Positions 1 to 11,100 of a DNA stretch of 64,000 nt are shown one piece after another (position 1 is the stretch's first letter; each line of letters starts with the position of its first letter). A program made the translations under genes and the position numbers. Below the pieces are notes generated by a model. The model made no database searches. It saw nothing but the letters and a program-made list of their open reading frames with translations, and was not told where the DNA came from. The DNA lies in NCBI RefSeq assembly GCF_024868665.1, contig NC_079902.1:12676550-12740549 (forward strand). Reading direction: 5' to 3'. This stretch comes from Triplophysa rosa (Eukaryota; Chordata; Actinopteri; Cypriniformes; Nemacheilidae).

Positions 1-127
1 TTATAAGCATTCTTCCAAATATCTTTTTCTGTGTTCATCAGAACAAAGAAATTTATACAGATTTGGAACAACTCGAAGGTGAGTTAATGATGACAGAATT
101 TTCATTTTTGGGTGAAGTATCCCTTTA
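1..127. repeat. 3' part of a TTAA-type MITE
   Basis: Right half of the commonest repeat in this window. It ends in 'gggtgaagtatccctttaa', the degenerate inverted match of the family's left end 'ttaaagggatagttcaccc'. The left half lies outside the window. At least a dozen relatives occur further on. TTAA termini suggest a Kolobok- or piggyBac-like mobiliser, but this is inferred from the ends only. Confidence 0.7.
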
Positions 128-555
128 ATGGAACTTTTATTATTGCTATTTTAAAATGCATGAAAACAAGCAGGTCCGTGGTTAAGATAGAAGCACTGTG
201 AAGTCACACAATAGAAAAACACTCTTGGGAAATCAGGACATCCAACTAGCAGAGCTGCCAGAAAAGACAAGCTGTCAAGAAAGTGCCAAAATAAACACAA
301 AAAGGCCAAATAAACACAAAAAGACCAAACAAACACAAACCGAGATGCACGGAGAACATCTGAAATGGAAAAAGAGGTATCAACACTTTCTTGAGTCCTC
401 CAGAGAAACTGCATCTTTAAGAAGGCCATTTCTGAGAAATGTCGACATTAATTGAGGCCTGAATTTAGCTAGAAGCCATGTAACAAAACATGAAACATTT
501 TAGGAGAAAATGTGATCTAAAAAGACAAAGGCTGATTGACTCCCACAATCTAATC

Positions 556-938
556 ATTAGCACTGCACTTTATTCCCCCACTAGCATGCACAACTTTATA
601 CACTGTCTTACTTTCTGACTTTATACACTGTCTTACTGTTATACCACAATACGTACCAATCACTGTACACTACGCACATTGTGTGTACATTTGCTGCTGT
701 GTAGTTGTAAATTATGTGTCATTCGTTGTATTATGGTAAAACACTTGTACAGAAATGTTTACTGTGTAAATGCGTACAAGAAATGTCTACTGTAAAGTAT
801 TGTAATTCTTTGTTACTTGTAATCTGTCATACTGCCATGTTGGTCGGAACTGCACCTGCAAGTTTTTCACCTACTGTTGCACCTGTGTATATGGTTGAGT
901 GACAATAAAGGGATTTGATTTGATTTGATTTGATTTGA
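556..938 (+). repeat. Probable retroelement 3' end with pentamer tail
   Basis: AT-rich non-coding stretch ending in 'gacaataaaggga' and then a run of TTTGA-type pentamers (912-938). This is the usual look of a 5'-truncated LINE 3' end in fish. No reverse transcriptase remains, so the clade is not assigned. The flanks 128-555 and 939-1500 contain only short chance ORFs and nothing I recognise. Confidence 0.5.
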
Positions 939-1519
939 AGAACAGTGCCGTTCTCACGATCTTACTCAACAATGTTCCTCACGCCAATGGGGTAAATAGC
1001 CTAAATATCTGATAAATATTTAATTTTCATGTTAATTAACATTATTATTTTTCATTATTGCAGAATTTTAATAACTTTCATTGATCTTGGGGATTGACTT
1101 AGAAGTTGAGCAACAGGACGTGAAGGTAACATTCAGAAAAGTAACCCAAAACTTACAGCATTGCAGATGTCTTACAGAGAAAAAGCTCTTGAAAACGAAA
1201 ACTCTATGCCAAAAAAGGCAACATAGGACCAACGTGAATATTTCACTCAATATACGTGTAAATAAAAAATAAATTCATTTACAAGATTGAATGAATTTAT
1301 TTTGTAATCAAAAGTTTAATTGTGTACAGCACTGCAAGACTTGCTGAATAAGCTTTATTGCCTTCTAAGACAATATCAGTTTTGTTTTTATTATTATATT
1401 AGAAGATATAAAGATTTCAACCGGGAAAGAGTTCATAAACGCCATGGACAAACTTCAGTTCATCGACCATTGCACATTTATCTTGTTTTGTCAACGTAAA
1501 AAGGGCTGATCACGTGATC

Positions 1520-1560
1520 CGCGGGAGGGCGGGGTTAATGGTTCGCTCGAGGAGTTCTTG
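1520..1560 (+). promoter_or_regulatory. pdzd11: Probable non-coding first exon and promoter of pdzd11
   Basis: A local GC-rich patch ('gcgggagggcggggtt') precedes a good splice donor at 1561 ('ttcttg|gtgagttg'). The coding exon at 1971 is preceded by an acceptor-like 'cgtgtttag'. This suggests a short untranslated exon 1. No TATA box is evident. The boundaries are inferred. Confidence 0.4.
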
Positions 1561-1970
1561 GTGAGTTGACAGACAAAAACTGTCGAGCAAAATAATCCGT
1601 TGTTTATATTGTTTGGTATTACTTTTAGCACGAACGTATCTATAACTTTAACTTCTTCACGCAAATGTTAGAGAATCTGCGTCTGTTGTTTTTTGGCGGC
1701 GCATTTTATGTTTGTTGTTGAGCGCTAGCAGGTTAGCCAGCTGAAGACCGTACAGAGTATTTTAACATCCTTTCATTCATAAACATTTAGCTATTTTATC
1801 GTTTAGTCATCTTTAGGTTCACTGCGCTGTATATTATTTCATAAAATATATTATTCTAGTATGACATCCTACCCTTAATTCAAATACAGCGCGGTAAATA
1901 TGACAATGGCTAACGTTATATGCCATATCACTGTTCTTTATCTCGTTTTCACGTGTTTAGCTAAAAAAAC

Positions 1971-2894
1971 ATGGACCAAAAGATCTCATATGATGATTAT
2001 CAGCTGCCAGTAGTCTTTCTGCCATCCTATGAGAGCCCACCTGCATGGATTCCTCCCCAGGAGGTGAGTTACACTTAAACACTAGACAAGTATCTATCTC
2101 ACACTTATCACCTGTTACGATCTCATTGACCTAATGCATATTATTCTCTCACAATCAGAGGATACATCACCCCGACTATAATAATGAGCTTACACACTTC
2201 CTACCTCGCACCATAGTTTTAAAAAAGCCCCCAGGTGCACAACTGGGCTTCAATATTCGCGGTGGAAAAGCCTCACAGCTGGGTATATTTATTTCCAAGG
2301 TGAGTATTGTCAAAGATAAGTGTGTTATCTTCTCTTACTTTTTCTCTTTGACATAACTTGTAAAATGTATTGACAGGTAGTGCCAGATTCTGATGCGCAT
2401 AGGGCAGGACTTCAAGAAGGTGATCAGGTGCTTTCTGTCAATGATGTGGATTTTCAGGACATAGAGCATTCAAAGGTAAGATGTGATATATATCAGAATA
2501 AAGGGGTTTTACTCATCTCTAAATGAAATGTGTATGATCTTTTTTCTCAGGCTGTGGAAATTTTAAAGACCGCAAGAGAGATTTTGATGAAAGTTCGCTA
2601 CTTTCCTTACAGTACGTGTTATATTCATCTTTCCCTTGTGATACATACTAACTACTGACTGTAGGATTCAGGAATAAGGCAAAAATGCTTCTGAACGTGA
2701 CAAAAAATTTCATCTCTTAAGATTCTGTTCAAAGCCTATCTAAAGCATTGTCTGGCATTGGCAACATCAAGGTCACTGGTTTACATACTAATACAAAGTT
2801 TTACTTTGAATACACTGTAAATTGCTTTGGATAAATGTTTCTACTAAACCATCTTCTAGATTACCAGAGGCAGAAGGAGAGGACTGTACACTAG
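1971..2894 (+). CDS. pdzd11: PDZ domain-containing protein 11
   Basis: Five coding exons: 1971-2063, 2159-2299, 2377-2475, 2551-2611 and 2860-2894, encoding 142 aa (human about 140). All junctions are GT-AG and the frame closes exactly. The protein is one PDZ domain (about residues 48-130) with the carboxylate-binding loop QLGFNI at 59-64, followed by GGKASQLGIFISK and the conserved tail YNYQRQKERTVH. In the family, PDZD11 is a small cytoplasmic scaffold that binds C-termini of membrane transporters (ATP7A, plasma-membrane Ca-ATPases) and is recruited to junctions by PLEKHA proteins. It is convergent with the lipid-transfer gene downstream. The ATG follows 'aaaaaac' and starts the family's conserved MDxxISYDDY N-terminus. 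Confidence 0.96.
2745..2848 (+). repeat. Degenerate SINE 3' fragment in pdzd11 intron 4
   Basis: Contains 'actgtaaattgctttggataaatgtttct', broken here as the motifs 'actgtaaattgctttgg' and 'ataaatgtttct'. These are a decayed match of the SINE 3' domain 'gtaagtcgctttggataaa' seen intact at 54376-54500. The promoter part is not recognisable. Confidence 0.4.
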
Positions 2895-3590
2895 GTGGCA
2901 GAGCTGAGCTGGATGAAGGAACACATAACATGACGCAGAGGATGAGATGTTGGTGTGTGAATGGAACATCCACTGCATCATCTTCCTCCCACTAATGAAT
3001 TTTTCTGACAAAGACACTTTTCAAATGAATAATCTCCAAACACTCAAGGACATGTCTGCTGGCAGCAGTTTTTAAAATAATCCAGTTGTGATCTGTTTGT
3101 ATCAAATTCTGTACATGTCAATGCCACAGCCTAACAAATAGCTTGTGCAAGCAACACAACATTTCCAGATTCTGTTCCCCCTCTATTATCTTAATTATAT
3201 AGACTTCCTTTGATTTTATGGACAGTAAGGTTTTTTTATGATGTGTGTCATGTATATGAAAAGGAGGTATGGAAAGTGATATTTATTGATTGAAGTAAGT
3301 GTATAGATTCATAGGACAAAGGGCACATTGTGAATTATGGTCTGCTAGTAGTATCGTCACTAATAGGCGGTTGTTAAATGAAGCTGATAATAATGTTTAA
3401 TATGTATTTAACAGTTGCATTACTGAAATGCAATACGTCCTGCTGAAACAATGCTACTGACAGAAGTGTAAATCTAGTTAATGAAAACAGTGCCATTCAT
3501 GTGCTGTAAAATATTTTCTGTGCTCTTATTTTAATTTAAATCAACATAAGTCTAAATAGTTCCTGACTCTTTGGTTAAATTATACTGGAC

Positions 3591-3977
3591 TCAAAGGTCC
3601 GATGTGTGTTTTTTAGAAGATCTATTGATAGTTATGTATATTATATTGCATTCTATGTCTTCAGAGGTGTATAAAGACCTTACATAAAGCGTTATGTTTT
3701 TATTACCTTAGAATGAGCTATTTCTATCTACATACACCGCAGGTCCCCTTACATGGAATGCACCATGTTGTTTCTACAGTAGCCCTAAGGAGACAAACCG
3801 CTCTACAGAATTGTTTTGTAAATATGTTATCTCCTGCAAAGAAGCAAAAATGTGATGACATCTTAGTCCTGTGTCAGCCACCGTAGTGCTACGAAAGGGA
3901 GGGGTGGAGTGAGCTGTTGGTTGCAATTCGCAACCTCACCCCTAGATGCCACTAAATTTCATACACTGGACCTTTAA
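3591..3977. repeat. MITE, family B (inverse copy at 10972-11357)
   Basis: Begins 'aaaggtcc' and ends 'ggacctttaa', giving short terminal inverted repeats. Its interior ('gaccttacataaagcgttatg', 'ccctaaggagacaaaccgctc', 'cagccaccgtagtgctacg') recurs in reverse complement at 10972-11357. It lies in the probable 3' UTR of pdzd11. No coding capacity. Confidence 0.7.
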
Positions 3978-4130
3978 TATTCTCATAGATCGTAACTGAG
4001 GCAAGTGTGCGGTTATTACATTAGGTAATGTCCCTGTTACGTTAATATACAATATATCATGGGTCAATACACCCATGAAGACATTGGCATGTATTCTAAG
4101 CAAAATGCAAATGTACATTAAGCATAAGAC

Positions 4131-4196
4131 AATAAAATAACATTGTACAGTGTCTGTAATAAACTAAAATCCTCCATTCTCAATGTGAGAAATAAA
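4131..4196 (+). terminator. pdzd11: Polyadenylation signals of pdzd11
   Basis: Three AATAAA hexamers at 4131-4136, 4158-4163 and 4191-4196 are the first canonical signals downstream of the pdzd11 stop. They imply a 3' UTR of about 1.3 kb that includes the family-B MITE. Confidence 0.5.
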
Positions 4197-4225
4197 CAGT
4201 CTGCACAAACGTTTCTGGACAATCA

Positions 4226-4231
4226 TTTATT
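4226..4231 (-). terminator. Polyadenylation signal of the STARD10-like gene
   Basis: AATAAA on the minus strand (tttatt on plus), about 880 bases past the stop codon at 5106. It faces the pdzd11 signals, so the two convergent transcripts end within roughly 30 bases of each other or overlap slightly. Confidence 0.45.
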
Positions 4232-5105
4232 TAAAACTAAAATATAAAACCATATTACCCTTCAGAGAACGAGGACTTCATGTATATGAAATACAAGTTA
4301 TCAACACATTCACACATCCATCCTCAGACAAGTCGCTTTAAGAAAAATAAGAGTAACTTGGCAAACTGTCTTATGTTTGCCTCTGCCTGTTACAGGCAAA
4401 TGAATCATACAGCACTTCATGTGAAAAATCTGAGATAATACCGCTAGCGGATCTCAGACTGCTTTTATCATAGTACAGGTTATTTAACATGTTTTATCTT
4501 CTGGTTGCTTGTCAATCATTCATTCTTACGCACAAGCCAATATGGACACTCCCCTTAAACACATACAGTATACAAATACACACAAACAAAGAATGACATC
4601 GCAAGGAACCTATTCCCTGCTATGGAGATATTTTAAACAAGGCTTAAATAACACGTTTGACTATAATAGTAAAGAAATAAGCATCCTTTAAACTGAATTT
4701 CAATAATAGTTAAATGTAGCATAATTAAAATAATTATGTATAAATAAGCAAAAAAAATATTTTTTTAAAAACTTAACCACCTTCAAAAGGCTTTTAACTT
4801 CAGAAACAGAACTTCAGAGAATTTTCTTGTACAAGAAATGACTCTCATGATGTGCATGCTGCCGTAAGAAAATAGACATTTTAGTGTGTGTTGCGAGTGC
4901 CAAATTCAATGGTGAACAAATGAATATTTCAATTGCTTATCTCCTACATGTGTCAACGTGAAAATGTGTTTGTGCAGAGCGCAACTGTAAACAATTGAGG
5001 AAAAAGCAGACCATGTAAGTGGCGTGAGATGTAACTGAACTGACCCCATGACATGGACCGCATCAGGACAGCAGTATAAAAGGCTGTTCTTTCTTTCACG
5101 GTCCT

Positions 5106-8100
5106 TTAACTGCTGTCTTCATTATCCTGAGTATCTCTGGTCGAGCTCTCATCCACGTTCTCCAGCGAGTCTCCGCGCTGGATGGACAGGTCTGCAGGAT
5201 CCATCATGGGCAGTTCGCTCTGTATGGGGTACAGCCATGGTTTGTGATCAGGACTGTGTGCTGCCTTCCACGCAGGGTAGTTTTGGCCCGCCTTATAAAC
5301 GCTTCTTAAGACCTGTGGAATGAAAGATGAAAATGAGGGAGTGGCACGATATGAACGGAAGTGACACTGAGCTTTTTCTTTTGTCTTGTGTAATACGAGT
5401 TATGAAACGGAATGCTGTTTTACCTCATTTTCAGGTTGTGCGATAACTTTGAGCAACTATAGCTGTAAATAAACAGTGATTCTGGTTTCTGCCTGGGTCT
5501 TTTAAATTCTTAATCACAAAGTGTAATTTATAACAGACTGCGTTTTATTAATACAAAAGCCTCACAATTTCTAGACCGGAGTATATTCAGTAGAGCCACT
5601 GTATTTTTGGAAGTGTACCCGGTAAATGCTATAGTACATAAATCGTGCATTCAATATCATTATCATTGAATACCAGTCATGGCCAGTGTTGTGCAAGTTA
5701 CTTCCAAAATGTAATACATTACAGATTACTTGTTACTGTTATTTAAAAGTAATCCATACCTTGCAATATTACTGTCTCAGAATTGTAATACGTTACATGA
5801 CTCCTTTATTACTTTTGAGTTACTTTCACCAAAATAACTACAGAAGAAGAACTCAACATTTTAAAATGACAAAATAATGTCTTTGTATTTTCAAAATACT
5901 TTTTGCCAATCAACCTCTTTATTAGACTGAAAAATACTAAGATTAAACACATTTAAATACAAAATACATTTAATTTTTTTCAAAGGTATTTACAGAATAG
6001 TCCCATCCCATCACTGAACTAGATTATATAGAATTCTAGCTAGTCATCATGTAAACGTTAGCATACCTTGTCATTGCTGCTGGTCACAGGGATCTTGCTA
6101 ACTATCTTCCTGAAAGCAGCCCAATGACCCCTCAAAACCCGCCCAAAAGGAATGAAAACTAGCCCAATTATTTTCCGGTGTCAAATCAAAGTTAACAACT
6201 GCCAAAAGACGTTTCTATTGCTATATTTACTTATCTGAATGGTTTCCTAGGTATAGTATATATTTTTTGTTCTGTTGAACTCAAATGATGTTTTGGGGGA
6301 TTTAGGAAAGCAAACAATTCTGGGTCACCTTTGACTACCGTTATAATTTTTTCTGCTATGGTAGTCAATGATGCCAAAGAATTTTCAGTTGCTAACATTC
6401 TAACAAATATCTTTGTGTTCAACCGAACAAAGAAATGCATACAGGTTTGGAACAACTAGAGGGTGAGTAATCCATAACAGAATTTTCATTTTTGGGTGGA
6501 GTGTCCCTTTAAAAAAGATCCCATGTGTGCTCGAGGCCACGCACGGAAATGGACGAGAAACGTGTTTTCTCTTCGTAAGACATGCAAAAACTTGCTTAAG
6601 AAATAAGGATGGTTAAATATATTGCATATGTATAATGTGTACAAGCACGTCAATGTTTTAGTTGTTCTAGACTGCGTATAGCGCTGCTCAAACGTGATAT
6701 TTGGCAGCCAGTAGAATCAACTGTTGAACACTCACGTGTGATTTCTTTCATTGTGCAACGTGACATGCACCCTAGTACGAAACATTGGTAAAAGCATCAT
6801 TCGGATGCATTGTCTAATACCACCACTATATTTTCCTCTTTGGTTGAGCTGTGCTCCCTCGTCCCTCCCTGTACTGTAGCCTGCCTGTCAGACGCTCGTT
6901 CCCCACACTTTTGAGAACGGGTCACGGTCCTGGAATTGCCAGGTATTCATCGGAGTATGAATACACATTAAGAACCTCATCAATTAACATTTATCCTTAG
7001 AATATAAATAAACATTTTGGCAGAAGCAGTACATTATGAAAGTAGCCCCAAAACCCGCGGCTCCATAATTTTTCCCACAACTGCATTTTCAAAATATCCC
7101 AATTGTGTGGGAAAACCGCGACCCTGGCAACACTGGCGCTAGGGCTTACAGCAAACCGGGATGGTTTTAGCAATTGTTATGTAATTTGCACTCCAAACCT
7201 TTTAAAATGCACATATGTAGATCAAGAAAGTCAATTTTTTTGTTTGGGACAAATTCAGTTTTTGGACCTCAGTATTTCCAAAATCCTACGTACGGCACTG
7301 ACCACAGTACCTTATGATAACCTCATTGTACCATCGTACTGCTACAGGGTTTGGAAAGTATAAAGTCCAGGTTTTGGAATTAGCTTCCACTATTATGCAG
7401 ATGATACTCAGCTATACAGTATATCTCATCAAGACCAGATGATTCCTTCCAGCTATCCAAATTGGCAGAGTGCATCGAAGATATAAAACATTGGATGACT
7501 TGTAATTTCATTCTTTTAAATACTAATAAAACAGAAATATTACTTATCGGACCAAAGACACGTGAGCAGAATATTTCGGATTATAACCTGCAAATTGAAG
7601 GCTGCAGTGTCACTCCAACAAATACAGTTAAAGACCTAGGAGTTATATTAGACAGTCACCTGTCTAATATAGAACCTGTCATTTAGAAAACACATCTCAA
7701 ATGTCACAAAAACAGCCTTCTTCCACCTTAGAAATGTTGCCAAACTACGAAATATTCTGTGTTGCTGAGAAGCTTATTCATGCATTTGTGACCTCAAGAC
7801 TTGACTACTGTAATGCACTCAATGGTTGTCCTGCATCATCAATAAACAAACTACAGTTAGTTCAAAATGCAGCTGCCAGAGTTCTAACCAGGTCCAGAAA
7901 ATACAATCACATAACACCAATGTTATCAACCCTTCACTGGATACCCATTAAGTATCGTACTGACTTTAAAGTTCTTTTAATCACTTATAAAGCCTTAAAC
8001 GCTTTAGCTCTATACATAACAGAGCTTCTACCACATTACAACCCATCACGCTCTCTAAGATCTCAAAACTACAGACTTTTGATAACACCTAGAATAACTA

Positions 8101-11100
8101 AATCCACCAAAGGGGGTAGAGCTTTCTCATACGTAAGCACCTTAACTCTGGAATAGCCTTCCCGATACTATTCGGGGGTCAGACACACTCTCCCAATTTA
8201 AGTCTAGATTAAAGACACATATTTTCAGCCAAGCATTCACTTAATGCAAAATATGCTAAATAAACCACTGGGAGAATACATTTATTAGATATTATTTACT
8301 AGAATAATCTTGCTTGTTCTATAAACAAGTTGTGTTTTTCAGTTTCTTATTTTCTCCTGTAAAGCTGCTTTGGAACAATGCACATCGTGCAAAGCGCTAT
8401 ATAAATAAAACTGAATTGAATTAAATCCATATAGTTTAGCCTGCATATGGCTAAACAAGTAATCATCTTGAAAATTTGCCATTTAGATGATTTTATGTAA
8501 AAATTGGTTATCATTTGGCAGTCTATTCAAATATCTGTCAAGAAAATATCGATATTAATTATAGTTCATTAATCACACAGGAAAAATGTAAAGTCAAACA
8601 AATTGCATTATGGGATACAGAATTCTATGCAGAATATGCCAAGACTAGCAAAACTTGCATCGGCGTCAATACCCCAGTGGTTAGCGTGCTGACATATACA
8701 CTGTTTCATCAGACGTACGCACCTGGCCCGAAGTTAACTTCCGGACTGTGTTTGGTTATACTATAACAATTAATTTTTATTTATTATTTTATTGTATATT
8801 AATTAGGGATGCACGATAAATTATCGGCCATATCGGTATCGGCCAGTAAATGGTCATTTTTAATGTTGTCATATCGGCCGATAATAAAATTTATGCCGAT
8901 ATATTAAAGCCGATAAATCATAAATCATTTCCTCTGGTTAAACTTCTTCAGCTGCATGCTGGAGTTAAAATACAGTACAGTGCTGTCTTTCTGTCGTGAT
9001 CATTCATTTACTGCTATTAGCAAAACATTGCTGATGTAGGTACAGTATGTAGATACAGTATTAATGAATGTGTAAATTATAGGAACAAAAGCATATTGTT
9101 TGAATCAGACTGCTGTCTGAATGCTTTCTGTCTTGAGACCTGTTAGACTTGTGGCTATTAAGACATTTTTTCTAGTGTAAAGTAGGCTTGGTACATGATT
9201 TTCAGGGGAAAAAAAGAGAACTAACGGTTACCTTGTTTTCTGCAGTGAATGTTTTCATATAAAAGCAGTTGTCCACTTTTTGCCTTTTGTTTCAGTCTTA
9301 GGAAATATTATATTAATATCTAGAGACTGTACTGTATATCGGCCAATATATCGGTTATCGGCTTCCAATGTTAAAGGATCATCGGTTATCGGCCAAAATG
9401 TACATATCGGTGCATCCCTAATATTAATTGCATTCAATTAATGTAAAACTATTCAACAGTTATTTATTTTTTGCAGAGGTCTACCGGAAGTGAAGTTTGG
9501 GCCACATAACGTTTGTTTATGCTGTTGCCGCTGAAACCGCTTATAGCGCCAATGCACTCATGGCGTCGCGAGTTCGATTAGTTTCGAGTCCTTTGCCGAA
9601 CCCGCTCCCCCCCTATCTCTGCCCAACACTTTCCTGTAAGCTCTATACTGTCCTCTCCAAATAAAATATAACTTTAAAAATATTGTAAATATTGAATACT
9701 GCCATACGTCAAACAGAATACTGTGTACAGAAAACATACTGTACTATACTGTAGCGAAGAACAAGTCGTGAGTATTCTGAACATAACTACCCCAGTAAAG
9801 CATGACAGTGTAGACACTAGAATGTGTTCATATAAAATGACTGACAAAGAATAAACAGGAGAATACATTAGATTAAGTTGTTTAAAGGACAATTATTAAT
9901 AAAAATGTTCAATAATAGTGAATGACACATAAGGAATGAAGCATGAGCTTGTTATCAGTGTGCCCTTTGGACAGAGATACAGTGTGGTAATACAGCAAAC
10001 AGCCCAACCAGATGGGTGGATTAAGATTTCTGACTAAGCAACAGACTGCAAAATACATTTAGCACAACGCCATTTTTCCATATCGTCAAATGAACATGCA
10101 TCCCTTCCAATTGTTAGATACCATAAACAACCTCAACCCAAAGCAGATCTCTAATACAGATCCTATGCATCCTAAAACACAAACCAGGGCTCAATCATAC
10201 TCAATTCTCACAATAGTGAGAAAACACCTAATAAACCAACAGAGCGCTCTATTCCATAAGTACTAAAATGCTATTGTGTTTCGAACAAATGTATCTGCGG
10301 TGTCATAGTCTTAATGACCAATGACTAATGAAACAAAAGACATTCAATTGGAGACTTGAAGCAACACACTTCCCTATGTATTTTTAAGTCGTCATGCAGC
10401 CTACAGGCAGAACAAGATAAACAAGTTTTACTTTGGCACAGCAAGTGCTGCGTGAGCGTCCTCAGTACAAGCTCTTCCAGTTGGTTACCATGGTAACAAT
10501 TGTGATTTCACAAGCCTTCATATTCTCATCCTCAAAGTCCTGCACTAGCACCTATAACACGTCTAAACAATCTACTGGGACACGAAACACAGTTACAGTA
10601 CTTACTTTTGGAGCCAGAACCTGTGACGCCTTGTTGACAACCCATTTTGGAAGAGACCCTAAAAATGAAAGGTTAAAGGTTAATACAAACACCAGCAAAG
10701 CGAGATTCTTACTGGACAAATGTAAAATGTGTGAATATCTGAAAAGAAGGCAACTGAATTTCTACCACTGGGATCAGCTTGCGAGAGGTATGTGAAAACG
10801 CAGCTGTTCTCTCCGGTTGGTTTGATCAGGTAACCCGTAAGAAGGGACACCGCCCTCACCACATCCTTTCTTGGGGGATATTTCTGAAATGAATAAAAGC
10901 TGACATGTAAGTAAAAGAGAATATAGTATTGTATTACGTCAACCAATATTTATATTATTTGCAATTAAGTTGCATGAAATTTAGCGGCATCTAACAGCGA
11001 GTTTGTGAATTGCAACCAACTGCTCACTCAACCCCATCCCTTTCGAAGCACTACGGTGGCTGACACAGAACTAAAATGTTGTCACGTTTTCACTTCTTTG

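Noticed and set aside
10433..10795. 120-aa plus-strand ORF
   Set aside because: Covers stard14 exons 4 and 5 in antisense; no family resemblance.
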